Positions 1 through 8,391 of a DNA stretch of 39,117 bases are shown piece by piece. The DNA is from Synergistota bacterium. GTDB lineage: Bacteria; Synergistota; Synergistia; Synergistales; Aminobacteriaceae. Positions within the stretch are counted from its first letter, which is position 1. The number at the start of each line of letters is the position of its first letter. The notes below the pieces were generated by a model that did no database searches, was not told the DNA's origin, and worked only from the letters and a program-made list of their open reading frames with translations. The position numbers were made by a program, and so were the translations under genes. The DNA lies in assembly GCA_022704435.1 (NCBI GenBank), contig JAKJGK010000010.1, positions 1 through 39,117 of the forward strand, given 5' to 3'.

Positions 1-970
1 GGCCGCCTCCCTGGGGCTGTCGGCCAAAGGGCCGGAGTCCGCGCCCGCCACCGCTCTGGCCCTGTGGAGGGAGCGGCGCGGCGAGCCGCCGGACGCGGTC
101 GTCCAGCTCGGGGGCGACCTGATGTGGGGGAGGATGCTATCGCGCCGCCGCGCACCGCTGTTCTGCTACTCCTACGGGCCCAAGAGGGGGCTTGAGGCCT
201 GCGCGGCTGTGTACACCGCCTTCCCCGCGATGGCGCGAGCGATGACCCGGCAGGGGGTGTCGCCCGTGGTGGCGGGGGACCTGGCGGCCGACCTGATCCC
301 GACGTCGGTGCCGACCATCGAAGGGAGAGGGCCCTCGAAGGCCCCCTGCGTCGCCTTCTTCCCGGGAAGCAGGCCGGGCATTCGCGACTACGCCATACCC
401 CTGATAGAGCGGACCGCGTCGACCCTGCGCGAGCTCGTGCCGTCGCTTGAGGCCCGCGTCCTCCTGTCGCCGTTCGACGGGGAGGAGGACGGCGAACGGC
501 TTCGGGCGCTCGGCCTCGCCCCTTCACCGGGAGGGCTGCCGGGCTCACTGGACGGGGTGGACTTCGCGGTGACCCAGCCCGGCACGAACACCCTGGAGCT
601 CATGCACCGAGCGGTGCCCTTCTTGGTCGCGGTGCCCTTCTCCTCGCTCAGGCACGTCCCTCTTCCGGGCCTGGCGGGCGCGCTGTCGCGCCTGCCGCTC
701 GTCGGCGCGGCGCTGCGAGCGGCCGCCCTCAGGTCGAGATGGCGCTCGACGGGGTTCACCGCGTGGCCCAACCGTCTTGCTGGACGCCAGGTGGTGGACG
801 AGATGATAGGCGACGTAACCCCCGGCGACATCGCCGCGAGGGTGGCCGAACACCTGGGCGACCCGGTGCGCCTGGCGGAGACGCGCCGCTCCCTGTCCCT
901 GATCTCCTCGGAGGCGCCGCGCGGGGCCGCCGCCCGGATGGCCGATCACATCGAAAGGACCCTTGCCTGA
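1..970 (+). CDS. lpxB: Lipid-A-disaccharide synthase family glycosyltransferase (5' truncated by window)
   Basis: The reading frame is open from base 2 to the TGA at 968-970, so the start lies outside the window. Seen: a Rossmann-like half with FFPGSR (LpxB usually has LLPGSR), GDLAADLI where LpxB has GHPLADEI, a PGTNTLE motif matching SGTATLE, and PNRLAGRQVVDE near the end, matching the PNLLAGRxVVPE signature of GT19 enzymes. The family joins UDP-2,3-diacylglucosamine and lipid X into the lipid A disaccharide at the inner membrane. The next gene (msbA) starts within a few bases. A second LpxB-like domain is fused to LpxK downstream, so which of the two is the true disaccharide synthase is open. 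Family is sure; exact substrate is inferred. Confidence 0.8.
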   Translation, partial: AASLGLSAKGPESAPATALALWRERRGEPPDAVVQLGGDLMWGRMLSRRRAPLFCYSYGPKRGLEACAAVYTAFPAMARAMTRQGVSPVVAGDLAADLIPTSVPTIEGRGPSKAPCVAFFPGSRPGIRDYAIPLIERTASTLRELVPSLEARVLLSPFDGEEDGERLRALGLAPSPGGLPGSLDGVDFAVTQPGTNTLELMHRAVPFLVAVPFSSLRHVPLPGLAGALSRLPLVGAALRAAALRSRWRSTGFTAWPNRLAGRQVVDEMIGDVTPGDIAARVAEHLGDPVRLAETRRSLSLISSEAPRGAAARMADHIERTLA

Positions 971-971
971 C

Positions 972-2723
972 ATGAATGGATTGAACGGCACGCACAAGGC
1001 ATTGCCCTACATGCGCCTGCTCGCCTGCGCCCGCCCTTACGCGCGCAGGCTGGCCGCGGCGCTCGCATGCATGTTCGTCGCCTCGGCGTGCAACATAGTG
1101 CCCCCCTGGCTGCTGAAGAACGTGGTGGACGACGTCCTGATCCAGAAGGACCTCGCCATGCTCAACACCCTTCCCTTTCTTCTCGTTGTGCTCTTCATCG
1201 GCAAGGGGCTGGCCTCCTACGGCCACCAGTACCTGATGAACTGGACCGGGCAGAGGGTGGTCATGGACCTTCGCCTGCTCCTGTACGACCACCTTCAGCG
1301 CATGTCGCTCAAGTACCTGTACGGGAAGCGCCTGGGGGAGCTCATGTCGCGCATAACCAACGACGTGTCGATCCTGCAGAACCTGGTCACCTCGGTGCTG
1401 GTCAACCTGGTGGTGCAGGCGGTCACATTCGTCGGGATGGTGGCCTTCCTGCTGTACATAAACTGGAGGCTGTCGCTCGTGGCGTTCGCGGTCATCCCCC
1501 TCACCGTGCTTATACTCGACCGGGCGTCCAGGAGGCTGAGAAGCGTGGGGCACGAGATCCAGAGCGAGCTGGCGTCGCTGTCGGCCGTAGTGCAGGAGGC
1601 CTTCGGGGCGATACGGGTGGTGCGCTCGTTCGCCACGGAGGACCTTGAGCTGGAGCGCTTCGGCAGGAGCAACCGGGACAACTTCCGCGCGGTGATGCAC
1701 GGAGTCCAGGTCCAGTCGGCGCTGGCGGGCGTCATAGAGGTCGTGCTGATAGCCGCCCTGGCGCTGATCCTCTGGCTGGGCGGCAGAAAGGTCGTGGGGG
1801 GGGAGCTGACGCCGGGGGAGCTGATAGCCTTCCTGGGCTACCTGGGCTTTATGGTCCAGCCGATCAGGGTGCTCACCTCCGTGACAAGCTCCCTGCAGAT
1901 GGGGCTCGCCGCCGCGGACAGGATCTTCGCGATGCTGGACACCCCGGTGGACATCGCCTCCCCGGCCAACCCGGTCAGGGTTGGCGCGCTGGAGGGGAGG
2001 GTGGCCTTCGAGGGGGTCTCCTTCTCCTACGTCGCGGGGCGGGAGGTGCTCGGCGGGATCGACCTCGAGGTGTGCCCCGGCGAGAGGGTCGCCATTGTCG
2101 GCCCGACCGGATCGGGCAAGTCCACCCTCGCCGACCTGGTGCCCCGCTTCTACGACCCGGACAGGGGGGCGGTGCTGGTGGACGGCCGCGACGTGCGCAC
2201 CCTGGACCTGTCCGAGCTGCGCAGGCAGATAGGCGTAGTCCACCAGGACTCGATACTGCTGAGGGGGACGATAGGCTTCAACATCTCCTACGGCCTGCCC
2301 GGCATGTCATCCGAGGATATAGCCAGGGCCGCCGACATCGCGGGCATACGCGCCTTCATCGAGTCGCTCCCCCTTGGCTACGACACCGAGGTGGGCGAGA
2401 GGGGCGTGACCCTCAGCGGCGGCCAGAGGCAGAGGATCGCGATCGCCAGGGCCGTGGCCAGAAACCCGCGGATACTCATCCTGGACGAGGCCACGTCCTC
2501 GCTCGACTCCGAGGTGGAGCGCCAGGTCCAGGAGGCGATGAACACGGCGATGGCCGGACGCACCTCCCTGGTAATAGCCCACAGGCTGTCGACCATCAGG
2601 GGCGCGGACAGGATCGTCGTGCTCGACCGCGGGCGGATAGTCGGACAGGGGACCCACGACGAGCTGATGGCAATGGGCGGCCTGTACCACAGGCTGTACA
2701 CCTCGGGGGAGGAGCGGTCGTGA
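972..2723 (+). CDS. msbA: MsbA-type lipid A ABC exporter
   Basis: A 583-aa half transporter. The N-terminal half (about 1-310) is an ABC type 1 membrane domain with about six hydrophobic spans. The C-terminal half is an ATPase domain with Walker A GPTGSGKS near residue 377, signature LSGGQRQR, Walker B ILILDEATSSLDSE and the H-loop IAHRLST. The family flips lipid A-core across the inner membrane, which fits its place between lpxB and lpxK. I chose ATG 972, about 12 bases after AAAGGA; a TTG at 963 is in frame and would overlap lpxB. The end overlaps the next gene by GTGA (4 nt), indicating translational coupling. Other ABC exporters share these motifs, so the MsbA role rests on context. Confidence 0.88.
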   Translation: MNGLNGTHKALPYMRLLACARPYARRLAAALACMFVASACNIVPPWLLKNVVDDVLIQKDLAMLNTLPFLLVVLFIGKGLASYGHQYLMNWTGQRVVMDLRLLLYDHLQRMSLKYLYGKRLGELMSRITNDVSILQNLVTSVLVNLVVQAVTFVGMVAFLLYINWRLSLVAFAVIPLTVLILDRASRRLRSVGHEIQSELASLSAVVQEAFGAIRVVRSFATEDLELERFGRSNRDNFRAVMHGVQVQSALAGVIEVVLIAALALILWLGGRKVVGGELTPGELIAFLGYLGFMVQPIRVLTSVTSSLQMGLAAADRIFAMLDTPVDIASPANPVRVGALEGRVAFEGVSFSYVAGREVLGGIDLEVCPGERVAIVGPTGSGKSTLADLVPRFYDPDRGAVLVDGRDVRTLDLSELRRQIGVVHQDSILLRGTIGFNISYGLPGMSSEDIARAADIAGIRAFIESLPLGYDTEVGERGVTLSGGQRQRIAIARAVARNPRILILDEATSSLDSEVERQVQEAMNTAMAGRTSLVIAHRLSTIRGADRIVVLDRGRIVGQGTHDELMAMGGLYHRLYTSGEERS

Positions 2724-5089
2724 GCGAGCCGGGAGGGGAGGGTGCCTTCAGGAGGCTGCGCACCCCCGTCCGCTCAGCGCTCGGGAGCTATCTCTCCTTC
2801 GCGCGGGGCGAGACTCGACTGTCGCTATGGGCGCTCGCCTACCCCTTCGGCCTCGTCGCCAAGTCCGTGGTCGCAGTCAGGAACTTCGCGTTCGACCACG
2901 GACTGGCCAGGTCGGAGGAGCCGCCCCTGCCGGTGGTCAGCGTGGGCAACATCACCCTTGGGGGGACGAACAAGACCCCGTTCGTCGAGATGCTCTGCCG
3001 AATCCTGCTGTCGGCGGGGGTGTCGCCGGCCATCATCAGCAGGGGGTACGGCGGCCGAACGGTCGACCCGGTGGTGATAACCGCGGACGCGATCGACGGC
3101 TCGGACGACCTGGGCCGCCTGCGCGACCTCGTCGGGGACGAGCCCCTGCTGCTGGCCTCCAGGCTGCCCGGCGTGCCTGTGGCGGTGTCGAAGGATCGGT
3201 TGAGGGACGTGGACGTGCTCTCCGGCAGGGGGGTGCAGCTCATCGTGGCGGACGACGCCTTCCAGCACAGGCGCATGGGGCGCGACGCCGACATAGTGCT
3301 GGTGGACGCGTGCTGCCCGTTCGGCAACGGTTGGATCGCGCCGGCCGGCATACTCAGGGAGCCGCCCTCCGTACTGGCCAGGGCGTCCGCGGTGGTGGTC
3401 ACCAAGTCCGAGCAGGTGTCCGCCGGACGGCTGAGGACGCTGGTGGACGAGCTGTCCCGCTTCGTCCCGGAGGACCGGCTGTTCTTCTCGCGCATATCGC
3501 TGCACGAGTGGCGCCTTTGGAACGGAGGCTGGAGGGGGATCGCGCCCGGGCCGCCCGAGACCGCGCTGGCCTTCTCCGCCATAGGCAGCCCGGAGAGCTT
3601 CAGGCGCTCTCTCGAGTCCGAGGGGGTCGAGATACTGAGGGAGCACCGCTTCAAGGACCACTACCGCTACAGGGTGGAGGACATGAGGGCGCTCGAGGAC
3701 TCCATGAGGGAGTGCGGGGCCTCGTGCATGGTCTGCACCGAGAAGGACGTGTACAACATGCCTCGCGAGTGGAGGGCCGGGCTCGACGTCATGGTCCCCT
3801 TCATATCCACGGTGCTGGACGACGAGGATCGCTTCCGCGCCTGCCTGCTCGACTCCCTGCGCCCGAGGATGGTGGTCGCGTCCAACGGCTACGGAGAGGA
3901 CTCCATGGGGGTGCTGCTGGCGAGGAAGCTGTCCGAGCGCTTCCCCTCCGCCGTCGTGTCGGCTTTCCCTATAGTCGGGAGGGGGGAGCACTACGCAAAG
4001 GAGGGCATACCCATAGACTCGGCACCCTCGGACTCGCCGAGCGGCGGCGTGATAAAGTACCGCCTGGTCGACCTGTGGAGGGACCTCAGGGCCGGGCTGC
4101 TGCGATCCATCGCCATGCAGATGAGGGCGTGGGCGGCGCTCCGGGGCCGGATAAGGACTCCTCTGTGCGTGGGGGACGTCTACCTGCTGCTGCACGCCCT
4201 GTGGGGGCAGGGGCAGCTCCCCGTGCTGGTGGCGACGGCCAAGACCGTCTACCTGAGCGGGCACTGGAGGCTCGAGAGGTTCATCCTGAAGCACAGGAGC
4301 AGGATGACCTGGACGCGCGACCGCGACACTGCCGGAGAGCTGAGCAGGTCCGGCGCGAACGCCCGGTTCGACGGCAACCCCATAATGGACATAACGTGTG
4401 ATAATACTATCGAGCCGGTGTCGTGGGGGGAGGACGGGAGGCCGAGGGTGCTCCTGCTGCCCGGCAGCAGGCGGAGGGCCTACGACGACCTGCACCTGCT
4501 GTTGCAGTCGGTGGACAGGGTGCAGTCCATGCTGCCCGAGGGCGCCTCGTACCTGATGGTCGTCGCGCCCACGCTCGACACCGACAGACTGCTCCAGGCC
4601 TGCGAGGGCGAGGGGTGGGCCGCCGTCCGCGGGGCGCCCGGCGGGTCTTCGCGAGAACTGGCGCTCCGCAGGGGGTCGTGCGAGATTCGCTTCTTCTTCG
4701 GCCCGCTGCCGGCGGTCGCCGCGAGGGCGCACGTGCTGATAGGCCTGGGCGGCACGGCCAACCAGGTGTGCGCCGGGATGGGAGTCCCGGTGGTTTCCAT
4801 AGAGGAGAAGGGAAAGTTCGTTCAGAAGAAGCTGCTGGGCGACGCGGAGGTGCTCGTGCCGCAGGACTCCCGGGCCTTGGCGGAGGCCGCCGTCGCGATA
4901 ATAAGGGACGAGGCGCTTCGCAGGAGGATGTCCGAGGAGGGCGTCTCGCGACTTGGCGGGCCCGGCGCTCTGGATCGAGTGGCGGACTACGCGGCCGCCC
5001 GCATGGGCTGGGATCTTCGCGCGCGCCTGTACGACGCTCTCGCGATCCAGTGGAGAGGCGGCGACCCCGGTCGGCGCGCCGCGAAATAA
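2720..5089 (+). CDS. lpxK: Fused tetraacyldisaccharide 4'-kinase (LpxK) and lipid-A-disaccharide-synthase-related domain
   Basis: A 789-aa protein from GTG 2720, overlapping msbA by 4 nt. Residues about 1-375 are LpxK: SVGNITLGGTNKTP (P-loop, 75-87), SRGYGG and DDAFQHRRMGRD, which carry the kinase function of phosphorylating the 4' position of the lipid A disaccharide. From about residue 380 (VVASNGYGEDSMG) to the end is a second, GT-B-like domain matching the lipid-A-disaccharide-synthase-related family (TIGR03492, known from cyanobacteria), with LLLPGSRR and GLGGTANQ motifs. LpxK is usually about 330 aa and stands alone, so this is a two-domain fusion. The P-loop has Asn where most LpxK have Gly (GGTGKTP), but Lys and Thr are kept. 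LpxK activity is likely; the role of the second domain is unknown. Confidence 0.85.
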   Translation: MSEPGGEGAFRRLRTPVRSALGSYLSFARGETRLSLWALAYPFGLVAKSVVAVRNFAFDHGLARSEEPPLPVVSVGNITLGGTNKTPFVEMLCRILLSAGVSPAIISRGYGGRTVDPVVITADAIDGSDDLGRLRDLVGDEPLLLASRLPGVPVAVSKDRLRDVDVLSGRGVQLIVADDAFQHRRMGRDADIVLVDACCPFGNGWIAPAGILREPPSVLARASAVVVTKSEQVSAGRLRTLVDELSRFVPEDRLFFSRISLHEWRLWNGGWRGIAPGPPETALAFSAIGSPESFRRSLESEGVEILREHRFKDHYRYRVEDMRALEDSMRECGASCMVCTEKDVYNMPREWRAGLDVMVPFISTVLDDEDRFRACLLDSLRPRMVVASNGYGEDSMGVLLARKLSERFPSAVVSAFPIVGRGEHYAKEGIPIDSAPSDSPSGGVIKYRLVDLWRDLRAGLLRSIAMQMRAWAALRGRIRTPLCVGDVYLLLHALWGQGQLPVLVATAKTVYLSGHWRLERFILKHRSRMTWTRDRDTAGELSRSGANARFDGNPIMDITCDNTIEPVSWGEDGRPRVLLLPGSRRRAYDDLHLLLQSVDRVQSMLPEGASYLMVVAPTLDTDRLLQACEGEGWAAVRGAPGGSSRELALRRGSCEIRFFFGPLPAVAARAHVLIGLGGTANQVCAGMGVPVVSIEEKGKFVQKKLLGDAEVLVPQDSRALAEAAVAIIRDEALRRRMSEEGVSRLGGPGALDRVADYAAARMGWDLRARLYDALAIQWRGGDPGRRAAK

Positions 5090-5109
5090 CAGTCAGGAGA
5101 TGATGCGAC

Positions 5110-6057
5110 GTGCGGTCATCGTGCGCACCTGAGCGCCCCCTGCCGGAGGGCGGGGCGGCTCTGCGCTCCGAGGAGATAGTACGCATAAGGGACGATTCGC
5201 CCGAGAGAAGGTGGGACTTCCCCATAGGGGCGGGCGGGCTGGCCCTGATCGCGGGGCCGTGCTCGCTCGAGACCCCGGAGCTGGGGCTCGAGATCGCCGA
5301 GACGGTGCGGGACATATGCAGATCGCTCGGCCTTGGCTACATATTCAAGGCCTCCTTCGACAAGGCCAACCGCACCTCCCTGGCGGGGTTCCGCGGACCC
5401 GGCCTGGACGAGGGGCTGGAGCAGCTCGCCGAGATACGCCGCAGGGCCTCGGTGCCGGTGCTCACGGACGTTCACGAGTCGTGGCAGGCGGAGCGGGCCG
5501 CCAGGTATGTGGACGTCCTGCAGATCCCGGCCTTTCTCTGCCGCCAGACGGACCTGCTGCTAGCGGCCGCCGCAACCGGAAGGCCGCTGCACGTGAAGAA
5601 GGCGCAGTTCCTGTCGCCGCTCGACATGAGGCACGTGGTGGAGAAGTGCCGAGCCGGGGGGGCGTCGGCCCTGATGCTCTGCGAGCGCGGCACCTTCATG
5701 GGGTACGGCCGGCTGGTGGTGGACATGACCTCCCTCCCGGTCATGCGCTCCCTGGGATGCCCGGTGGTGTTCGACGCCACCCACAGCGTCCAGGCGCCCG
5801 GCGCGGCCAACGGGGCGTCGGGCGGTGACAGGCGCTTCGTGCTCCCCCTGGCGAGGAGCGCCGTGGCCTCCGGGGTCGACGCCCTGTTCCTCGAGACCCA
5901 CCCCTGCCCCGAGAGGGCCAGGAGCGACGGCCCGAACCTGGTCCCCCTGCACAGGATGCGCTACCTGCTGGAGCAGCTGGCCGAGCTGCACCACTTCATG
6001 GTCCTCAACCTCGGGTACTCCTCGTTGACCTGGGCCGGGCCCGAGGCGGGAAATTGA
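5110..6057 (+). CDS. kdsA: 3-deoxy-8-phosphooctulonate synthase (KdsA)
   Basis: Condenses phosphoenolpyruvate with arabinose 5-phosphate to Kdo 8-phosphate in the cytoplasm. Seen: IAGPCSLET, FKASFDKANRTS, DVHESWQAE, IPAFLCRQTDLL, VKKAQFLSP, ERGTFMGY, DATHSVQ and ETHPCPE, the full set of KdsA motifs. The Cys in IAGPC, with the His, Glu and Asp of DATHS, ETHP and the C-terminal part, is the ligand set of the metal-dependent class typified by Aquifex; the E. coli class has Asn at that Cys. The GTG at 5110 lies 10 nt after AGGAGA and gives 315 aa, with an N-terminal extension of about 40 residues compared with the family, so a later non-ATG start is possible. Next gene kdsD begins directly after the stop. 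Confidence 0.95.
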   Translation: MRSSCAPERPLPEGGAALRSEEIVRIRDDSPERRWDFPIGAGGLALIAGPCSLETPELGLEIAETVRDICRSLGLGYIFKASFDKANRTSLAGFRGPGLDEGLEQLAEIRRRASVPVLTDVHESWQAERAARYVDVLQIPAFLCRQTDLLLAAAATGRPLHVKKAQFLSPLDMRHVVEKCRAGGASALMLCERGTFMGYGRLVVDMTSLPVMRSLGCPVVFDATHSVQAPGAANGASGGDRRFVLPLARSAVASGVDALFLETHPCPERARSDGPNLVPLHRMRYLLEQLAELHHFMVLNLGYSSLTWAGPEAGN

Positions 6058-6059
6058 GC

Positions 6060-7106
6060 ATGCTCAGTCTGCCCTGGGAGCGCGAGGGGCGAAGCCTCTC
6101 CGACGAGGAGCTTCTGAGCGCGGGGAGGTCGATCATGCTCGCCGAGGCGGCGGAGATAGAGAGGGCCGCCGGGCGTCTGGGCCCGGAGCTGGCCCGGGCG
6201 GCCCGCATTGTCTACTCCTGCGCGGGGAGGCTTGTCACGGTCGGCATGGGCAAGTCGGGCATAATCGGTCGAAAGATCGCCGCCACCCTGGCATCGCTCG
6301 GGACGCCGTCGTTCTTCCTTCACGCCGCGGAGGGCGCCCACGGCGACCTCGGGATGGTCACGCGCGACGACGCGGCCATCTTCATCAGCAACAGCGGGAC
6401 CACGTCCGAGGCCATCTCGCTTCTGCCCCACTTCAAGAGGCTGGGCGCTCCGATAATCGCCATCACGGGGGGGCTTGCCTCCCCTCTGGCGAGGAACGCA
6501 GACGTCGTGCTCGACTCCTCGGTGAGGTCCGAGGCCGGCGACGGCCCGTGCGCGCCGAACGGCGAGGGGGGCGACGGGGCCCTGAACCTCGCCCCCCTGT
6601 GCAGCACCACCCTCCAGCTCGCCATAGGCGACGCCCTGGCGGGCATGGTCACCCTTCTGCGCGGGCTGCGCAAGGAGGACTTCGCCCTGTTCCACCCGGG
6701 CGGAGCGCTGGGCAGAAGGCTGCTGACCAGGGTGTGCGACGTCATGGGGTCGGGCGACAAGCTGCCGGTGGTGGAGGCGAAGGTGCCGGTGAGCGACGCA
6801 CTGTTCGAGATGACCAGCAAGGGGTACGGGGCGACCGTGATAGTGGACGGCGAAGGCGCTCTGGCCGGGATCTTCACGGACGGCGACCTCAGGAGGCTGA
6901 TAGGGTCCCGCGGGGTCGAGAGCATGTCCCTCCCGGTGGGGGAGGTAATGACCAGGAACCCGGCGGTCATACGCCCCGACAGGCTGGCGGTCGAGGCCGT
7001 GAGGACGATGGAGCTGAGGGAGATATCCGCGATAATAGTGGTCGACGGAGACCGCCCGGTGGGGATGCTCCACCTCCACGAGCTGCTGCAGGCGGGGGTG
7101 GCCTGA
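6060..7106 (+). CDS. kdsD: Arabinose-5-phosphate isomerase (KdsD/KpsF family)
   Basis: Converts ribulose 5-phosphate to arabinose 5-phosphate, the substrate of KdsA encoded just upstream. The protein (348 aa) has an N-terminal SIS sugar-isomerase domain (GMGKSGIIGRKIAATL, then SNSGTTSE, then FHPGGALGRRLL) and two C-terminal CBS domains from about residue 220 (VCDVM..., and VMTRNPAVI...). This order is that of KdsD/KpsF/GutQ. There is an unusual Gly/Asp-rich insertion between the SIS strands (about residues 155-185). I chose ATG 6060, two bases after the kdsA stop; an in-frame TTG at 6054 would overlap kdsA. Function is firm because of the pathway context. Confidence 0.94.
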   Translation: MLSLPWEREGRSLSDEELLSAGRSIMLAEAAEIERAAGRLGPELARAARIVYSCAGRLVTVGMGKSGIIGRKIAATLASLGTPSFFLHAAEGAHGDLGMVTRDDAAIFISNSGTTSEAISLLPHFKRLGAPIIAITGGLASPLARNADVVLDSSVRSEAGDGPCAPNGEGGDGALNLAPLCSTTLQLAIGDALAGMVTLLRGLRKEDFALFHPGGALGRRLLTRVCDVMGSGDKLPVVEAKVPVSDALFEMTSKGYGATVIVDGEGALAGIFTDGDLRRLIGSRGVESMSLPVGEVMTRNPAVIRPDRLAVEAVRTMELREISAIIVVDGDRPVGMLHLHELLQAGVA

Positions 7107-7107
7107 C

Positions 7108-8391
7108 CTGACCGCGTCCCGCCCCGGACCGGGGGCGCGGCTGTACGGCGCCCTGACGACCGTAGCCTGGCCGCTGCTCTACCCGTGGCTCGCCGCCAGG
7201 TACAGGGAGGGGTTCGACGAGCGCAGGGGGGTCTACTCCGGCCCTCTCCCCGAGTCGCCCCTGTGGGTGCACGCGGTGTCGGTGGGGGAGGCGCAGTCGG
7301 CCTGGCCCCTGCTGTCGGAGCTGCGGGGCCTGGGCGGGGGCGATCTCCCGGTGCTGCTCTCCAGCACCACGAAGACCGGGAGGGAGATGGCGGGGAGGCT
7401 GGCCGCGGGGCTGTTCGACCGGCAGATCTACTACCCATGGGACATCCCCCGCGTCGTGGCCAGGGCGCTCGACGCCGTGCGACCGGCCGGCTACGCGACG
7501 ATGGAGACCGAGATATGGCCCAACATGCTGTTCGCCTTGGCGCGCAGGGGGATCCCCGCCTTCCTGGTCAACGGCAGGATATCCGAGCGCTCGGCGCGGA
7601 CCGCGCTCAGGGCCCCGGCCTTCTGGCGGATGGTGTATGATTGTTTCACCCTGCTGCTCGTGCGGTCCGAGGCGGACAGAGACGTTCTTCTGTCGCTCGG
7701 AGTGTCCGGCTCGAAGGTGCGGGTCACCGGAGACTGCAAGGTGGACGCGCTGCTGATGCGACGCCGGAGTACCGACGTCGCGAGCGCGAGGGAGCTGCTG
7801 TTCGGACCGGGAACGGTACCGGACGGGAGCCCCCTGTTCATCGCCGGCAGCACCCACGAGGGGGAGGAGGAGGCCGCGCTAGACGCCTTCCGGATGGTTC
7901 GGAGCTCCCGGCCCGGCGCAAGGCTGGTGCTGGCGCCGAGGCACCCCGACCGGGCGGCGAGGGTGTTCGAAGCGGCGTCGGCGGTCGCCCCCTCGGCCCT
8001 CCTGTCCTCCCCTCCGCCGCGCACACGAGAGATAATCGTAGTGGACCGGATAGGCGTGCTGTTCGACCTGTACTCGCTCGCGGATGCGGCCTTCATAGGC
8101 GGCAGCCTGGTGGACAGGGGGGGGCAGAACATAATGGAGCCCGCGGCGTTCGGGGTGCCGCTCTGCCACGGCCCCTTCATGAGGGACTTCACCGAGGCGG
8201 CGCGCGGGCTCGGCGAGAGGGGTGTCGCGACCGTGGTCGGGGGCGCGGAGGATATCGCCGTCCATTGGGAGGCGAGCCTCCGTCCGGGCGCGAGGGAGCG
8301 GGCGCGCGAGGGGGCCGCGGACTACTTCCGCACCGTCGGCGGGGCGGCCAGGCTTTCGGCGGTCGAGATAACAGGGGTGATCGGTCGATGA
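7108..8391 (+). CDS. waaA: 3-deoxy-D-manno-octulosonic acid transferase (WaaA/KdtA), probable CTG start
   Basis: Transfers Kdo from CMP-Kdo to lipid A at the inner membrane. Seen: WVHAVSVGEA, whose Glu is the likely general base (Glu31 in Aquifex WaaA), ETEIWPNML, NGRISERS, AGSTHEGEE and GGSLVDRGGQNIMEP, all typical. The first GTG in frame (7267) would cut off the conserved N-terminus. Upstream the frame stays open and encodes a hydrophobic anchor followed by ARYREGFDERRG, as in the family. The only plausible start codons there are CTG; I use 7108, one base past the kdsD stop, giving 427 aa. The end overlaps the next gene (ATGA). Function firm, start uncertain. Confidence 0.9.
   Translation: MTASRPGPGARLYGALTTVAWPLLYPWLAARYREGFDERRGVYSGPLPESPLWVHAVSVGEAQSAWPLLSELRGLGGGDLPVLLSSTTKTGREMAGRLAAGLFDRQIYYPWDIPRVVARALDAVRPAGYATMETEIWPNMLFALARRGIPAFLVNGRISERSARTALRAPAFWRMVYDCFTLLLVRSEADRDVLLSLGVSGSKVRVTGDCKVDALLMRRRSTDVASARELLFGPGTVPDGSPLFIAGSTHEGEEEAALDAFRMVRSSRPGARLVLAPRHPDRAARVFEAASAVAPSALLSSPPPRTREIIVVDRIGVLFDLYSLADAAFIGGSLVDRGGQNIMEPAAFGVPLCHGPFMRDFTEAARGLGERGVATVVGGAEDIAVHWEASLRPGARERAREGAADYFRTVGGAARLSAVEITGVIGR

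Noticed and set aside
2825-4732. 635-codon open frame opposite lpxK
   Set aside because: Low-complexity Arg/Pro/Gly/His-rich translation, no motifs; a shadow caused by GC-rich codon use. The same holds for long antisense frames at 756-2243 and 35252-37132.
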